Source: RU20A sp042610495
Lineage (GTDB): Bacteria; Pseudomonadota; Alphaproteobacteria; Rhizobiales; Rhizobiaceae
NCBI RefSeq assembly: GCF_042610495.1
Contig: NZ_JBHGAP010000001.1
Span: 1,178,001 to 1,242,000, forward strand
Direction of reading: 5' to 3'
DNA: 64,000 nt
The translations under genes were made by a program, and so were the position numbers. Shown here one piece after another: positions 10,569 to 19,271 of this stretch (position 1 is the first letter of the stretch; every line of letters starts with the position of its first letter). The notes under the pieces were generated by a model. The model worked only from the letters and a program-made list of their open reading frames with translations, did no database searches and was not told where the DNA came from.

Positions 10569-11516
10569 TCAGTGCCCCCCTGCCGAACGGCGTGCCGCAA
10601 CACCGCGCGCCCAGGCCGCAAAGGCCTCGGTCGCCGCATCGCGACCCACCTCGTTGAGCGTCTCATGACGGAAACCGTTGAGCACGCTGAGGCTTACGTC
10701 CGTCAGGCCGGCAGCGCGCATCCGCTCGGCCAGCCATCGCGTTTCCCGCCCGCCATTCGTCGCGGGATCCTCGCTGCCACCCAGGAGATGCACCGGCAGC
10801 CCCTTCGGCAGGCGCGCCAGCCGCTCCTGCGAAGCCCCCCCATAGCAGAGCGCAAAGAGATCGATCCACAGCGACACGGTCGCATCGAATCCGCAGAGCG
10901 GATCGGCGATATAGGCATCCACCTCGGCGGCGTCCTTGGAAAGCCAGTCGAAATCGGTCCGCGGATCGGCGATCTTCTTCTTCCAGGCCCCGAAGGTCAG
11001 CGCCGTCAGCGTTTCGCTCGGAACGTCCGATCCCTTCAGGGCGCGCTCGACGGCAAGGATCGCCTGCCCGGCCCGGCCCGCAAGCCCGGCATTGAAATTG
11101 GAATTCCACACCGCCACGCCGTCATAGCCGCTCGGCTCTTCCTCTGCGGCGTTCAGCGCAATCAGCCCCCCCATGGAGTGGCCGAACAGAATGAGCGGCA
11201 GACCGGGATGCGCGGCCCGGACCATGGCGCGCATCGCCGCGACATCGGCAAGCGCCTTGCGGGCGCCGCCCCGCGGCGCGAACTGCCCGCGGATCGCATC
11301 CGGCGCACGCGTTTCGCCATGGCCGCGATGATCATGGGCATAGACATGGAAGCCATGGGCCGCCATCGCGTCGGCAAAGCGGGCATAGCGGCGCGAATGC
11401 TCCGAAAGCCCGTGGCAGACGAGCAGCACACCGCGCGCCGCGCCCGCCGCCTCGGCACGGTGCCAGGCGAGATCGGCGCCCGTCGGGCTCGTCATACGCT
11501 GCGTTTGCGAAAACAT
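10569..11516 (-). CDS. Alpha/beta hydrolase, monoacylglycerol-lipase/lysophospholipase type
   Basis: A 315-residue alpha/beta hydrolase of the PldB/monoacylglycerol lipase group. The oxyanion region is VCHGLSEHSRRY, followed by DHRGHGET. The nucleophile elbow is GHSMGG (Ser), the acid is in LGGSEDPATNG and the catalytic His in GFRHETLNE. These fit hydrolysis of ester lipids. ATG at 11516 is preferred because AGGAGTGACG precedes it; the longer in-frame extension upstream has no ribosome binding site and no family similarity. It is the first gene of an operon with the EamA and TPP-enzyme genes. Confidence 0.85.
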   Translation of the reverse strand: MFSQTQRMTSPTGADLAWHRAEAAGAARGVLLVCHGLSEHSRRYARFADAMAAHGFHVYAHDHRGHGETRAPDAIRGQFAPRGGARKALADVAAMRAMVRAAHPGLPLILFGHSMGGLIALNAAEEEPSGYDGVAVWNSNFNAGLAGRAGQAILAVERALKGSDVPSETLTALTFGAWKKKIADPRTDFDWLSKDAAEVDAYIADPLCGFDATVSLWIDLFALCYGGASQERLARLPKGLPVHLLGGSEDPATNGGRETRWLAERMRAAGLTDVSLSVLNGFRHETLNEVGRDAATEAFAAWARGVAARRSAGGH

Positions 11517-11717
11517 CGTCACTCCTGAAGGTCCGCGCCGGCCACTCAAAGCCATTCCGCCGGGAAAGGCAATCGACCGCTCTTGCTGGTTTCGCATGAT
11601 GTCATCCATGGCCGCGCGCGCACATCCCCTTTTTCATTCCAACGCGAATCAGGGGTTGCATTTCTCCCGCTTTTGGCGATTATGTTCTCATAATGTTCCA
11701 TTGAGCGGAGTTGATCC

Positions 11718-12500
11718 ATGATGCGTTTGCCCCTTGCGGCAGCGATGGCTGCCTGCGTCCTGTCGTTCCTGTTTGTCGCCGTCATGACGGTCGCCGGACC
11801 CGTCCGCGCCGCGGAGGCGGAACCGCCGCCGAAGACGGCGCTGATCCTCTCGGTCAGCTGGCAACCGGGCTTCTGCGCGACGCGTACCACGCGCACGGAA
11901 TGCCGCGCGGCGACACCCGAAAGTTTCGAGAGCACGCATTTCACACTGCACGGCCTCTGGCCGATGCGGCAGAGCTATTGCGGCATCGATGCCGCGGTGA
12001 AGTCTGGGGACAAGGCCGGAAAATGGACCGATCTCGCACAGCTGACACTGGACGCCGCCACCACAAAAGCGCTCGATGCCCGCATGCCGGGCCGACGCTC
12101 GGGGCTCGATCGCCATCAATGGGTGCGGAGCGGAAGCTGCACCGGGCTTTCGCCGGATGCCTATTTCACGCTGCAGGATGAATTTCTGGAGCGGCTGAAT
12201 GCCTCGCCTGTCCTGGCGCTCTTTCGGGACCGCGGCGGCAAAACCGTGACGGCAAAGGAGGTGCGAACCGCCTTTGATCAGGGCTTTGGTCCCGGCAGCG
12301 GCGAACGTGTCCGCATCACCTGCCGCAAGGCCGGCGACCGTCAGGTGGTGACGGGCCTGACCATCGGGCTCGGCGCCCTGCCCTCGACGTCGAACCCGAC
12401 GCCACTGGCGAACCTGATCCAGACGGCCGCTGCGACGCCGGAAAAATGCGCGGAGGCTATCGTCGAAGCCGGCGGCCCCGCTGTCCAAACTCTTCGCTAG
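11718..12500 (+). CDS. Secreted RNase T2-family protein with altered active site
   Basis: A 260-residue protein with an N-terminal signal sequence (hydrophobic about 4-27, likely cut after VRAAEA) and the RNase T2 fold. The CAS-1 motif is intact: FTLHGLWP with His78. The CAS-2 motif, normally HEWxKHGTC, reads HQWVRSGSC (residues 133-141). His133 is kept, but the catalytic Glu is Gln134, the Lys is Arg137 and the second His is Ser138. T2 enzymes cleave single-stranded RNA through 2',3'-cyclic phosphates; loss of Glu and His should weaken or abolish this, so it may be a slow RNase, an RNA-binding protein or a binding partner. GGAG lies 7 bases upstream of ATG. It is convergent with the next gene. 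Confidence 0.8.
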   Translation: MMRLPLAAAMAACVLSFLFVAVMTVAGPVRAAEAEPPPKTALILSVSWQPGFCATRTTRTECRAATPESFESTHFTLHGLWPMRQSYCGIDAAVKSGDKAGKWTDLAQLTLDAATTKALDARMPGRRSGLDRHQWVRSGSCTGLSPDAYFTLQDEFLERLNASPVLALFRDRGGKTVTAKEVRTAFDQGFGPGSGERVRITCRKAGDRQVVTGLTIGLGALPSTSNPTPLANLIQTAAATPEKCAEAIVEAGGPAVQTLR

Positions 12501-12537
12501 GCCAAACCCTTCGCCAGGATGCGAGAGAATGGAACGG

Positions 12538-12876
12538 TCAGCGACGAATATGCTGGGTCTGCTGGTAAATGGCCGTGGAACGGGCACCGGAGCGGCAGAA
12601 GCCGAGCATCGGCCGCGGCAGCGTGTCCAGCGCGTCGACCATGGCATGCACGGCCTCCGCCGTCACACCCATCGGGCCAACCGGAATATGCGTGATCTCA
12701 AGCCCAAGCTCGCCGGCACGCGCGGCGATCTCCGCAAAATCCGGCTGTCCGGGCTGCTCATGGTCCGGGCGGTGGCAGACCAGCGACTTGAAGCCGAGGG
12801 ACTTCACCGTATCGAGGTCTTCCGCCGTAATCTGGCCGGTCACGGCGTATTCGTCGTTGATCTCGCGGATATCCAT
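12538..12876 (-). CDS. DUF442/TIGR01244-family phosphatase-like protein
   Basis: A 112-residue protein of the TIGR01244 family, related to dual-specificity phosphatases and found free-standing or fused to persulfide dioxygenase-like beta-lactamase-fold proteins. It starts MDIREINDEYAVTGQI, has the family HRPDHEQ segment near residue 40, and carries the P-loop FCRSGARS, with the cysteine in phosphatase-like position. GGAAGG before ATG at 12876 supports the short start. The role is uncertain; the family is linked to sulfide or persulfide handling, but no sulfur gene is adjacent here. Confidence 0.8.
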   Translation of the reverse strand: MDIREINDEYAVTGQITAEDLDTVKSLGFKSLVCHRPDHEQPGQPDFAEIAARAGELGLEITHIPVGPMGVTAEAVHAMVDALDTLPRPMLGFCRSGARSTAIYQQTQHIRR

Positions 12877-13041
12877 GTCTGCCCTTCCAGAAACGCCCTG
12901 ATGCCGATGGGAGGTCGGCCGATCAACAATGAGAGCGGTCGGCCGACCCTTGATGAGCGAGATGTAGGCCCCCCGGATCGCGCCGTCAATCGCGTTCGCC
13001 GGCCGAAGGGAGGGCAGCACGCGAACGGTCGATGTGACGTC

Positions 13042-13956
13042 TCAGACCATTCGGAAGGCGATCCCGAAGCTGCGGCTTTCGCCGGGCGCCAGCGAAACAA
13101 GCTCGCCGTTTTCGGCAAGCTCGGCCCGGCTTGCAAGGCGGTGCGAGGCAGGTTCGATGGAGAAGACATTGCCGCCGTTGCGTTCCGAACGCCAGAACTG
13201 CAGCCAGGGCAGGCATGCGGCGGGAAACCGGATCGACAGGGTTCGTCCGCCAAGCATCGCAAGGGGGCCGAGCGTGACCGTCACCAGGCCGGTGTCCGCA
13301 AGCGTGGGCCGGGTGTCGAGGCACAGGTGCGCGCGCTCCCCGTCACCGAAGCGCCAGAACAGCGCTCCCTCACCGAAGACAGGCGCCTCGATCCACGTCT
13401 CGTCGTCGAAAAGCCAGGCACCGAGGTTGAGATGATACATCCACATCGGCGAAAACGGTGTCGTGCCCGTATTGGTCAGCCGGTCCTCGATCGTCACATA
13501 TCCGTCGATGGCAGTGTAGATCCGGCGTGCAACCGTTGCCTGCCCGCCATCGGCAAGCGACACCACGGTCTGCGCATGGCAGACGGGACCATCCGGCCCC
13601 GTCTCGATGGAGGTCGCGACCACCTGCGTTCCCGGCAGGGAGCCATGCAGAGGATAGTTGCCGTCACCGCTTTCGCGAGGCTCCGGGAGGCGGATATGGT
13701 CGGGACCGCAGGTGAACAGAAAACCCTGCAGGAGACGTGCGATGCGCGGCTCCTCGCCGGCCGGGATAGCGACGCCCGGCGCCAGGTCCACGCCGTCGAC
13801 GACGAAGGCGGCAATATCGAGCCCGGACTGACGGTCGAGAAGCACATGATTGGCCGAAGTTCCGGAGGTTTCCACGGCCTTCACGGCTTCGGGGCGAGAC
13901 GCCCGTTCCCCGGTTTCGCGTCCGCCTGCGCGCGACTGCGTGCTTTCGCCGTCCAT
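13042..13956 (-). CDS. Aldose-1-epimerase-like protein (DUF4432 type)
   Basis: A 304-residue protein of the galactose-mutarotase-like beta-sandwich fold. Recognisable stretches are GNYPLHGSLPGT (His in the position used by mutarotases), VTIEDRLTNTGTTP, PMWMYHLNLGA and a late FSIEPASHRLASRAEL with Glu. These match the DUF4432 group, which is annotated as aldose 1-epimerase family. A mutarotase-like or sugar-binding role is likely, substrate unknown. The start at 13956 is chosen because GGGAGGGACACGTC precedes it; upstream in-frame sequence is low-complexity and unlikely to be coding. The nearest neighbour on the same strand is the DUF442 gene. Confidence 0.75.
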   Translation of the reverse strand: MDGESTQSRAGGRETGERASRPEAVKAVETSGTSANHVLLDRQSGLDIAAFVVDGVDLAPGVAIPAGEEPRIARLLQGFLFTCGPDHIRLPEPRESGDGNYPLHGSLPGTQVVATSIETGPDGPVCHAQTVVSLADGGQATVARRIYTAIDGYVTIEDRLTNTGTTPFSPMWMYHLNLGAWLFDDETWIEAPVFGEGALFWRFGDGERAHLCLDTRPTLADTGLVTVTLGPLAMLGGRTLSIRFPAACLPWLQFWRSERNGGNVFSIEPASHRLASRAELAENGELVSLAPGESRSFGIAFRMV

Positions 13957-14292
13957 GACGTGTCCCTCCCCCGCCCATGCCCCACCAGCGCCCTCGCCAG
14001 CGCCCCCGCCAGCGATTGCCATGCTCCCGACCACTCGGGCCCCACGCAGGCATTGTCCGGGCCCGGCCCTTGCCCCACGCGCGGCCGCGCTCGCGGCGAT
14101 CGAGGATACCAAGGGAACTCGCAACGACGTGACCTCGTTGAAGACCCGCGTGCTTCACCCGGCATCCGATCTCCGGTATAAGCCGCAACGAGGTGATTTA
14201 GCAAAGCGTTTACCGTGAGTTCAGCTTTTTCACATTAACGTCGAAATTCGCTTGTAGCGCATCCACGTGAACCCGAGAGTACAGGTCCTGCC
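13957..14292. other. Intergenic region, low-complexity plus divergent promoters
   Basis: This 336-base gap separates two divergent genes. At about 13977-14022 it has a GCC/CAGCGCC-rich low-complexity stretch, and at 14195-14265 an A+T-richer stretch (containing AGCGTTTACC and TTTTTCACATTAAC) that probably carries the promoter of the L,D-transpeptidase gene. No gene is supported. Confidence 0.5.
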
Positions 14293-15723
14293 GTGACAGC
14301 CATCCGCCGTAAGAGCCTTATGCTTCTGACCGCAGCAAGCCTTCTGGCGCTTGGCGCTGGCGGTGCATCCGCGCAATCGGCGACGGGCAATATGCTGCTC
14401 GTCACGCCGGATGGCGAAATCCTCGATTTCGTGCCCGAAGGTCCGGACGTGCAGGTGACGCGCGACCGCCGCGGGCGGACCGTGTTTGTCGACAACTGGG
14501 GCAACGTCATCGCCACCGTTATGCCCAACCGGCAGCGCCGCGAGCCTCAGGTCTACGACCCCAACGGTCCGCGCTATGGCACCGCCGGGCGCGACCCCTA
14601 TTACGGTCCGGAAGGCACCGATTCCTATGGCGCGCCGGTCTATGGCGAGCCAGGAACCGTCACCGGCTCGATCCCGGAGTATCGCGAGCCGGCACCTGTG
14701 AATGTCGATCGCGAACCGCTTCCGGCCTATGACGAGAACACCGCCGCGCTGGGTGGCGGCGCGCCGACCGATGGCGGCAGTGCCGATTTCAGCGATCCCT
14801 CCGGCTCCGGTGCGGTGATCGAGCAGACGGCGCCCGGCCGGACCCTCTCCTTCCCGCCGGCGGCGGCCGTCACCAAGAAGTCGAGCTTCGAAATCACCGC
14901 GCTTCAGGTCTTCCTGGATCGCGAGGGATTCTCGCCGGGCGTCATCGACGGCAAGATGGGCTCGAACGTCACCAAGGCGATCGAGGCCTTCCAGCAGTCC
15001 ACCGGCGAAACGCTCGACCCGAACAACACCGACGCGATCGTCGAACGTCTGCGCCTCAATGGCGGGATGCCGATCACGAGCTACACGATCACTGCGGCCG
15101 ATGCTGCCGGCCCCTATGTCGCCTCCATCCCGGAAGACTATGCCCACAAGGCAGCCCTGCCGGCGCTCTCCTTCACCTCGACCACGGAAATGCTGGCCGA
15201 GCGCTTCCACATGGACGAAGGCTTCTTGAAGGAGCTGAACCCCGGCGTCGATTTCACCGTCCCGGGTTCAACGATCAAGGTCATCAATCCCGGCGCCAAC
15301 CGGACCGGCAAGGTCGCGAAAATCCTCGCCGACAAGGGTCGCAAGCAGGTGCTGGCCTATGACGCCGAGGGCAAGCTGATCGCCGCCTACCCGGCGTCCA
15401 TCGGTTCCGCCGACACGCCCTCGCCCTCCGGCACGGTGACGGTCGAGCGCATCGCTTTTAATCCGGGCTACACCTACAATCCGAAGATCAACTTCAAACA
15501 GGGCAACAACGACAAGGTTCTCTCCATCCCGCCGGGCCCCAATGGTCCGGTCGGCACGGTCTGGATTGCGCTGTCCAAGCCCACCTACGGCATCCACGGC
15601 ACGCCGGAGCCGTCCAAGATCGGCAAGACCCAGAGCCATGGCTGCATCCGCCTGACAAACTGGGACGCAACCGAACTCGGCAAGATGGTCAGCCCCGGCG
15701 TAACGGTCGAATTCATCGACTGA
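14293..15723 (+). CDS. Periplasmic L,D-transpeptidase (YkuD) with peptidoglycan-binding domain
   Basis: A 476-residue exported enzyme of the YkuD family, which makes 3-3 cross-links in peptidoglycan or links proteins to it. A signal peptide (hydrophobic about 9-24, cut near GASAQ) is followed by a Tyr/Pro/Gly-rich linker, a PG_binding_1 helical domain at about 195-245 (LQVFLDREGFSPGVIDGKMG) and a YkuD catalytic domain at about 345-476. The active-site motif is SHGCIRL with Cys451, preceded by YGIHGT. The start is GTG at 14293 and the ribosome binding site is weak (AGGT). It stands alone. The arrangement is common in Rhizobiales, which rely on L,D-transpeptidases in polar growth. Confidence 0.92.
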   Translation: MTAIRRKSLMLLTAASLLALGAGGASAQSATGNMLLVTPDGEILDFVPEGPDVQVTRDRRGRTVFVDNWGNVIATVMPNRQRREPQVYDPNGPRYGTAGRDPYYGPEGTDSYGAPVYGEPGTVTGSIPEYREPAPVNVDREPLPAYDENTAALGGGAPTDGGSADFSDPSGSGAVIEQTAPGRTLSFPPAAAVTKKSSFEITALQVFLDREGFSPGVIDGKMGSNVTKAIEAFQQSTGETLDPNNTDAIVERLRLNGGMPITSYTITAADAAGPYVASIPEDYAHKAALPALSFTSTTEMLAERFHMDEGFLKELNPGVDFTVPGSTIKVINPGANRTGKVAKILADKGRKQVLAYDAEGKLIAAYPASIGSADTPSPSGTVTVERIAFNPGYTYNPKINFKQGNNDKVLSIPPGPNGPVGTVWIALSKPTYGIHGTPEPSKIGKTQSHGCIRLTNWDATELGKMVSPGVTVEFID

Positions 15724-16149
15724 CGCCGGCGCTGTTTACGCCTCCGCGACCTGACGCCTGCAAGGAATGGCGCCGGCCGGACCATCCTGACGCCTGCGCG
15801 CGTCCTGTCGCGCCTCGTCTGACGTCGTTTCACATCCGGTTGTACGCACGCCACACGCCACCGACGCAACCTGATCGCCTCTGCCATGGCCTCTATCCCC
15901 AGCGATAATCTCATGCCGAATTGTCATGAGGACGCATGACGGCAACTGCGCTATGGCTGTGAGACCACCGCCTTCGGCGACGACATCGCGCGCGGCTGCC
16001 TGCGCCGCAGGCCGTCGCCGGGCGACACGGGTCAGGCTGCCGTGCAACCTCGCAGGTCCGGAACGGGCGAGACGCGAAACCGCGTGGCGACAGGATCGGC
16101 TGTGACACGGCAGGTCTGAGGGCAAGGATCACGAAAGAGGCAAAGGCCG
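15724..16149. other. Intergenic region without supported gene
   Basis: These 426 bases are G+C-rich and open in several frames, but no frame has a ribosome binding site together with family-like sequence. The last 30 bases hold AAAGG before the flavoprotein start. No clear terminator or promoter was identified. Confidence 0.4.
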
Positions 16150-17439
16150 ATGACTGCGGAACGGACCCAACCCAATCTCTGGCAGGCGACGGCGCCCGCC
16201 GCTCCGGCCACCGGGCCGCTGTCCGGTAAACGGACCGTGGATGTCGCCATCATCGGGGGCGGTTATACAGGCCTGTCGGCGGCGCTGCATCTCGCTGAAA
16301 AAGGCGTCTCGGTGGCGCTCGCGGAGGCGCGGCAGATCGGCCATGGCGGCTCGGGGCGCAATGTCGGCCTCGTCAATGCCGGCATGTGGGTGAAGCCGAA
16401 CGACCTGATCGCGACCCTCGGCCAGGCCGAGGGTGACCGGCTGCTCACCGCTCTCGGCAACGGTCCCTCCCTCGTCTTCGACCTCATCGAACGCCACGGC
16501 ATCGCCTGCGAGGCCGTCCGCAATGGCACGCTGCACATGGCGATCGGCGAGGACGGCATGAAGGATATCCGCGACCGCGAGGCGCAATGGCAGGCGCGCG
16601 GCGCACCGGTTTCCGTTCTTAGCGCCGATGATGCGCGGCGTCTGACGGGTGCGGAAGGCTTCGCCGGCGCCCTGCTCGACAAGCGGGCTGGCACGGTCCA
16701 GCCGCTCGCCTATGCCCGCGGCCTTGCCCATGCTGCGGTCGCCGCCGGGGCGGAGCTCTTCACGCAAACGCCGCTCCTTGCGGCGGAAAAGGCCGGCGCC
16801 GGCTGGAAGCTCCGCTTTCCCGATGGCGCGATCACGGCGCAAAAGGTCATCGTCGCCACCAATGCCTATGGTGATCTCGTACCACGCACGCCCTGGCAGC
16901 AGCATGTCGGTGAACTGACAAAGCTCGGCTATTTCCAGTTCGCGACCGGGCCCCTGTCGCACAATGTCGCCCGCTCCATCCTGCCGGAACGGCAGGGCTG
17001 CTGGGACACGGGCCTTGTCATGACGTCTTTCCGCCTCGACCAGCAAAACCGCCTCGTCTTCGGCAGCATCGGCAATCTCGATGCCATCGCCGAGGGCACG
17101 CATCGCGCCTTCGCCAAGCGCGCTGTGCGCAAGCTGTTCCCGCAGATCGGTGAATTCGACTTTGAGCACTGGTGGGATGGCCGCATCGGCATGACGACGA
17201 CGAACCTGCCGCGCCTGCACGCACTGGCACCGGGCGTCGTCTCCGTCAGTGGCTACAATGGCCGCGGCATTTCACCCGGCTCGGTCTTTGGCAAGGCGCT
17301 CGCCGATCACGTCACCGGTCATGCCGGCGCCATTCCCTTGAGCGAAACGCCGGTCAGGCCCGATGCGTGGCGCAAGGCCCGAGCGCTGCTTCTTGGCCTC
17401 GGTTCCAAGGCCAAGCACATGATCGATCACCGCTTCTGA
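16150..17439 (+). CDS. FAD-dependent oxidoreductase, PuuB-like amine oxidase
   Basis: A 429-residue flavoprotein of the DAO family. The dinucleotide-binding motif VDVAIIGGGYTGLSAALHLA is at about 30-49, followed by GHGGSGRNVGLVNAGMW, which is typical of gamma-glutamylputrescine oxidase (PuuB) and related amine oxidases. The C-terminal FAD-binding segment includes GYNGRGISPGSVFGKALA. It would oxidise a primary or secondary amine to imine or aldehyde using O2 or an acceptor. A PuuA-like glutamine-synthetase-family gene lies 8 kb away rather than adjacent, so a joint pathway is only possible. AAAGG precedes the ATG. Monocistronic. Confidence 0.85.
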   Translation: MTAERTQPNLWQATAPAAPATGPLSGKRTVDVAIIGGGYTGLSAALHLAEKGVSVALAEARQIGHGGSGRNVGLVNAGMWVKPNDLIATLGQAEGDRLLTALGNGPSLVFDLIERHGIACEAVRNGTLHMAIGEDGMKDIRDREAQWQARGAPVSVLSADDARRLTGAEGFAGALLDKRAGTVQPLAYARGLAHAAVAAGAELFTQTPLLAAEKAGAGWKLRFPDGAITAQKVIVATNAYGDLVPRTPWQQHVGELTKLGYFQFATGPLSHNVARSILPERQGCWDTGLVMTSFRLDQQNRLVFGSIGNLDAIAEGTHRAFAKRAVRKLFPQIGEFDFEHWWDGRIGMTTTNLPRLHALAPGVVSVSGYNGRGISPGSVFGKALADHVTGHAGAIPLSETPVRPDAWRKARALLLGLGSKAKHMIDHRF

Positions 17440-17463
17440 GATTGTCCGCGCAGGCCTTCCGCA

Positions 17464-17487
17464 GGCACGGCGACCCCGATCCGTGCC
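17464..17487. terminator. Hairpin between convergent genes
   Basis: GGCACGG and CCGTGCC form a 7-base inverted repeat with a 10-base spacer in the 49-base gap between the convergent flavoprotein and chemoreceptor genes. There is no T-run, so its role as terminator is only suggested by position. Confidence 0.35.
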
Positions 17488-17488
17488 G

Positions 17489-19009
17489 TCACGCGACCTG
17501 CCGGTAGCCGGTCGATGTGGAGGCGCTGCCACTGGTGCGGAAGGCGCGCAGCCGCGTCGCGATCTGTTCGGATTCGCTGGTCAGCGCCTGGCTGGCGGCA
17601 TTGGCCTGCTCCACCATGGCGGCATTCTGCTGGGTGATCTGGTCCATCTGCCGCACGGCGCTGTTGACCGCCTGCAGGCCCGTGGCCTGTTCGGCGGTGG
17701 AGGCCCGGATCTGCGCGAAGACGGCAGAGACTTCCACAACCTGCTCCACAATGCGGTTCAGCGACTGCGCAACCTGGTTGACGGAATTGACGCCGTCCTC
17801 CACCTGCTGCTGCGATTTGGCGATCAGTCCCTGAATGTCCTTGGCCGCATCCGCGCAGCGCTGGGCGAGAGCCCTAACCTCGGCCGCAACAACGGCAAAG
17901 CCGCGCCCGGCGTCGCCGGCTCGGGCCGCCTCGATGCCGGCGTTCAGCGCCAGAAGATTGGTCTGGAACGCGATCTCGTCGATCACGCCGACGATCTTGC
18001 CGATGCTGGCGGAGCTTTCCTGAATGCTGGTCATCACGTCGATGGCGTGCTCCACCACCGCACCGCTCTGCTCCGCATTGCCGCGCGCGGCCATGACCAC
18101 GGAATTGGCCTGGTCCGCCCCTTCCGCCGTCTGCCGCACCGTGCGGGTCACCTGCTCGACCGCGGCCGCCGTTTCCTCCAGGCTGGCGGCCTGCCGCTCC
18201 GTGCGCCGGGCAAGGTCGTCGGCCGCAGTGGCGATCTCCTTGGCACCGATATGGATCTGGCTGGCCCCGGCACCGATGCCGCCGATGGCGCGGGCAAGGT
18301 CGGCGATCGCTGCGTTGAAATTGTCCCTGAGACCGGCATAGGCCGGCGGCAGATCGGCTGTAATGCGGGCCGTGAGATCGCCCTCGGAAATCCGCTTGAT
18401 GGCGGCACCGAAACCGGCGGTCACGGTCTGCCGCTCGGAATCCTGCACCTGATCCGCCACCTTCGCCTGCAGCGACGTATCGACGGCCTCGTTATACACG
18501 GAGATGGCAATGTCCATATCCAGCATCAGCGCCTTGATGACCGCGCTGATCCGCTTGGCCACCACCTCCGGCCCCTCATCCTTGCGGGCAAAGAATCCAC
18601 CCTTTGGCCAGTCGGCCTTGAGGATCTCGGTCACCAGATGCTCAGCAATCATGGCGTAGCCGCCAATGTACCAGCGCGGCTCAAGGCCGATCCGGGCGTG
18701 AATCCGGCCGATCTTGCTCACCCGCTCGGCATAGGCGGCATCGAAACCTGCGGAAGACAGGGCATTCCAGTGCCCGACCTGTGCTGCCTTTGCCCCCGCC
18801 ATGTGGCTGTCAGAGGAGAAGAAACGGGCAACCTCACCGGTCTCGCGCACACGCTGGTAGAACCGGTCGAGTGCGATGGGCAGTGCCTTCTCGATCAGCG
18901 GCTTCAGGCCAACAAGGGCGCCGCGCATCTCGGCGTCCAGGCCCATGAAGGACAGACGCCCCTCGATATCGGTCTTTCCGCTCGTCGTCTGCACCTTATC
19001 CGTGGACAT
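17489..19009 (-). CDS. Globin-coupled methyl-accepting chemotaxis protein (HemAT-like)
   Basis: A 506-residue soluble chemoreceptor with an N-terminal protoglobin/globin-sensor domain (about 15-170), a linker/HAMP-like segment (about 195-255) and a methyl-accepting signalling domain. The proximal haem ligand is probably His104 in KIGRIHARIGLEPRWY, the family F-helix signature. The signalling tip has QTNLLALNAGIEAARAGDAG. No membrane helix is seen, as expected for cytosolic HemAT-type oxygen sensors. It would bind O2 (or CO/NO) and steer aerotaxis through CheA. It ends with a short STSTGYRQVA tail. Monocistronic; an A+T-rich stretch with AATGCT repeats lies upstream. Confidence 0.9.
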   Translation of the reverse strand: MSTDKVQTTSGKTDIEGRLSFMGLDAEMRGALVGLKPLIEKALPIALDRFYQRVRETGEVARFFSSDSHMAGAKAAQVGHWNALSSAGFDAAYAERVSKIGRIHARIGLEPRWYIGGYAMIAEHLVTEILKADWPKGGFFARKDEGPEVVAKRISAVIKALMLDMDIAISVYNEAVDTSLQAKVADQVQDSERQTVTAGFGAAIKRISEGDLTARITADLPPAYAGLRDNFNAAIADLARAIGGIGAGASQIHIGAKEIATAADDLARRTERQAASLEETAAAVEQVTRTVRQTAEGADQANSVVMAARGNAEQSGAVVEHAIDVMTSIQESSASIGKIVGVIDEIAFQTNLLALNAGIEAARAGDAGRGFAVVAAEVRALAQRCADAAKDIQGLIAKSQQQVEDGVNSVNQVAQSLNRIVEQVVEVSAVFAQIRASTAEQATGLQAVNSAVRQMDQITQQNAAMVEQANAASQALTSESEQIATRLRAFRTSGSASTSTGYRQVA

Positions 19010-19114
19010 GCCCTCTTCCCACCGTCTTCAAAATGCGATGCGTGCGGTGCCCGGCTTCCTGGTCACCGCCGGCATGCGCTCCATCTGCAGGTCTTGGTAA
19101 ACAAATGCTAGTCA

Positions 19115-19133
19115 AGCATTCTAAAGGAATGCT
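19115..19133. promoter_or_regulatory. Inverted repeat upstream of the globin chemoreceptor
   Basis: AGCATTC-TAAAG-GAATGCT is a perfect 7-base inverted repeat. A third AATGCT lies at about 19104. On the minus strand TTGACT follows (19109-19114), which could be a -35 box for the chemoreceptor. The rest of 19010-19271 has no supported gene. Confidence 0.35.
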
Positions 19134-19271
19134 TACCTCCCGCCGGAACCGAGGCAGCAAGCAACCGCCCATGTCAGAGCACCTGTCCGGCCTCTCGTGA
19201 TAGCGCCGGGCATTGACGCCCGCCGGCGGCGCGCCACCGGATTTCCGGGAGGCGGGCCGCCAGTTCAGCGT

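Noticed and set aside
9504..11528. Long open frame on the plus strand (about 674 codons)
   Set aside because: Opposite to the EamA and hydrolase genes; composition is typical of antisense translation of GC-rich coding DNA.
13977..14022. Short tandem GCC/CAGCGCC repeat as microsatellite
   Set aside because: Units are irregular; it is better described as low-complexity GC-rich intergenic DNA.
15736..16125. Minus-strand open frame in the gap before the flavoprotein gene
   Set aside because: Arg/Cys/Ser-rich translation, no ribosome binding site and no recognisable family.
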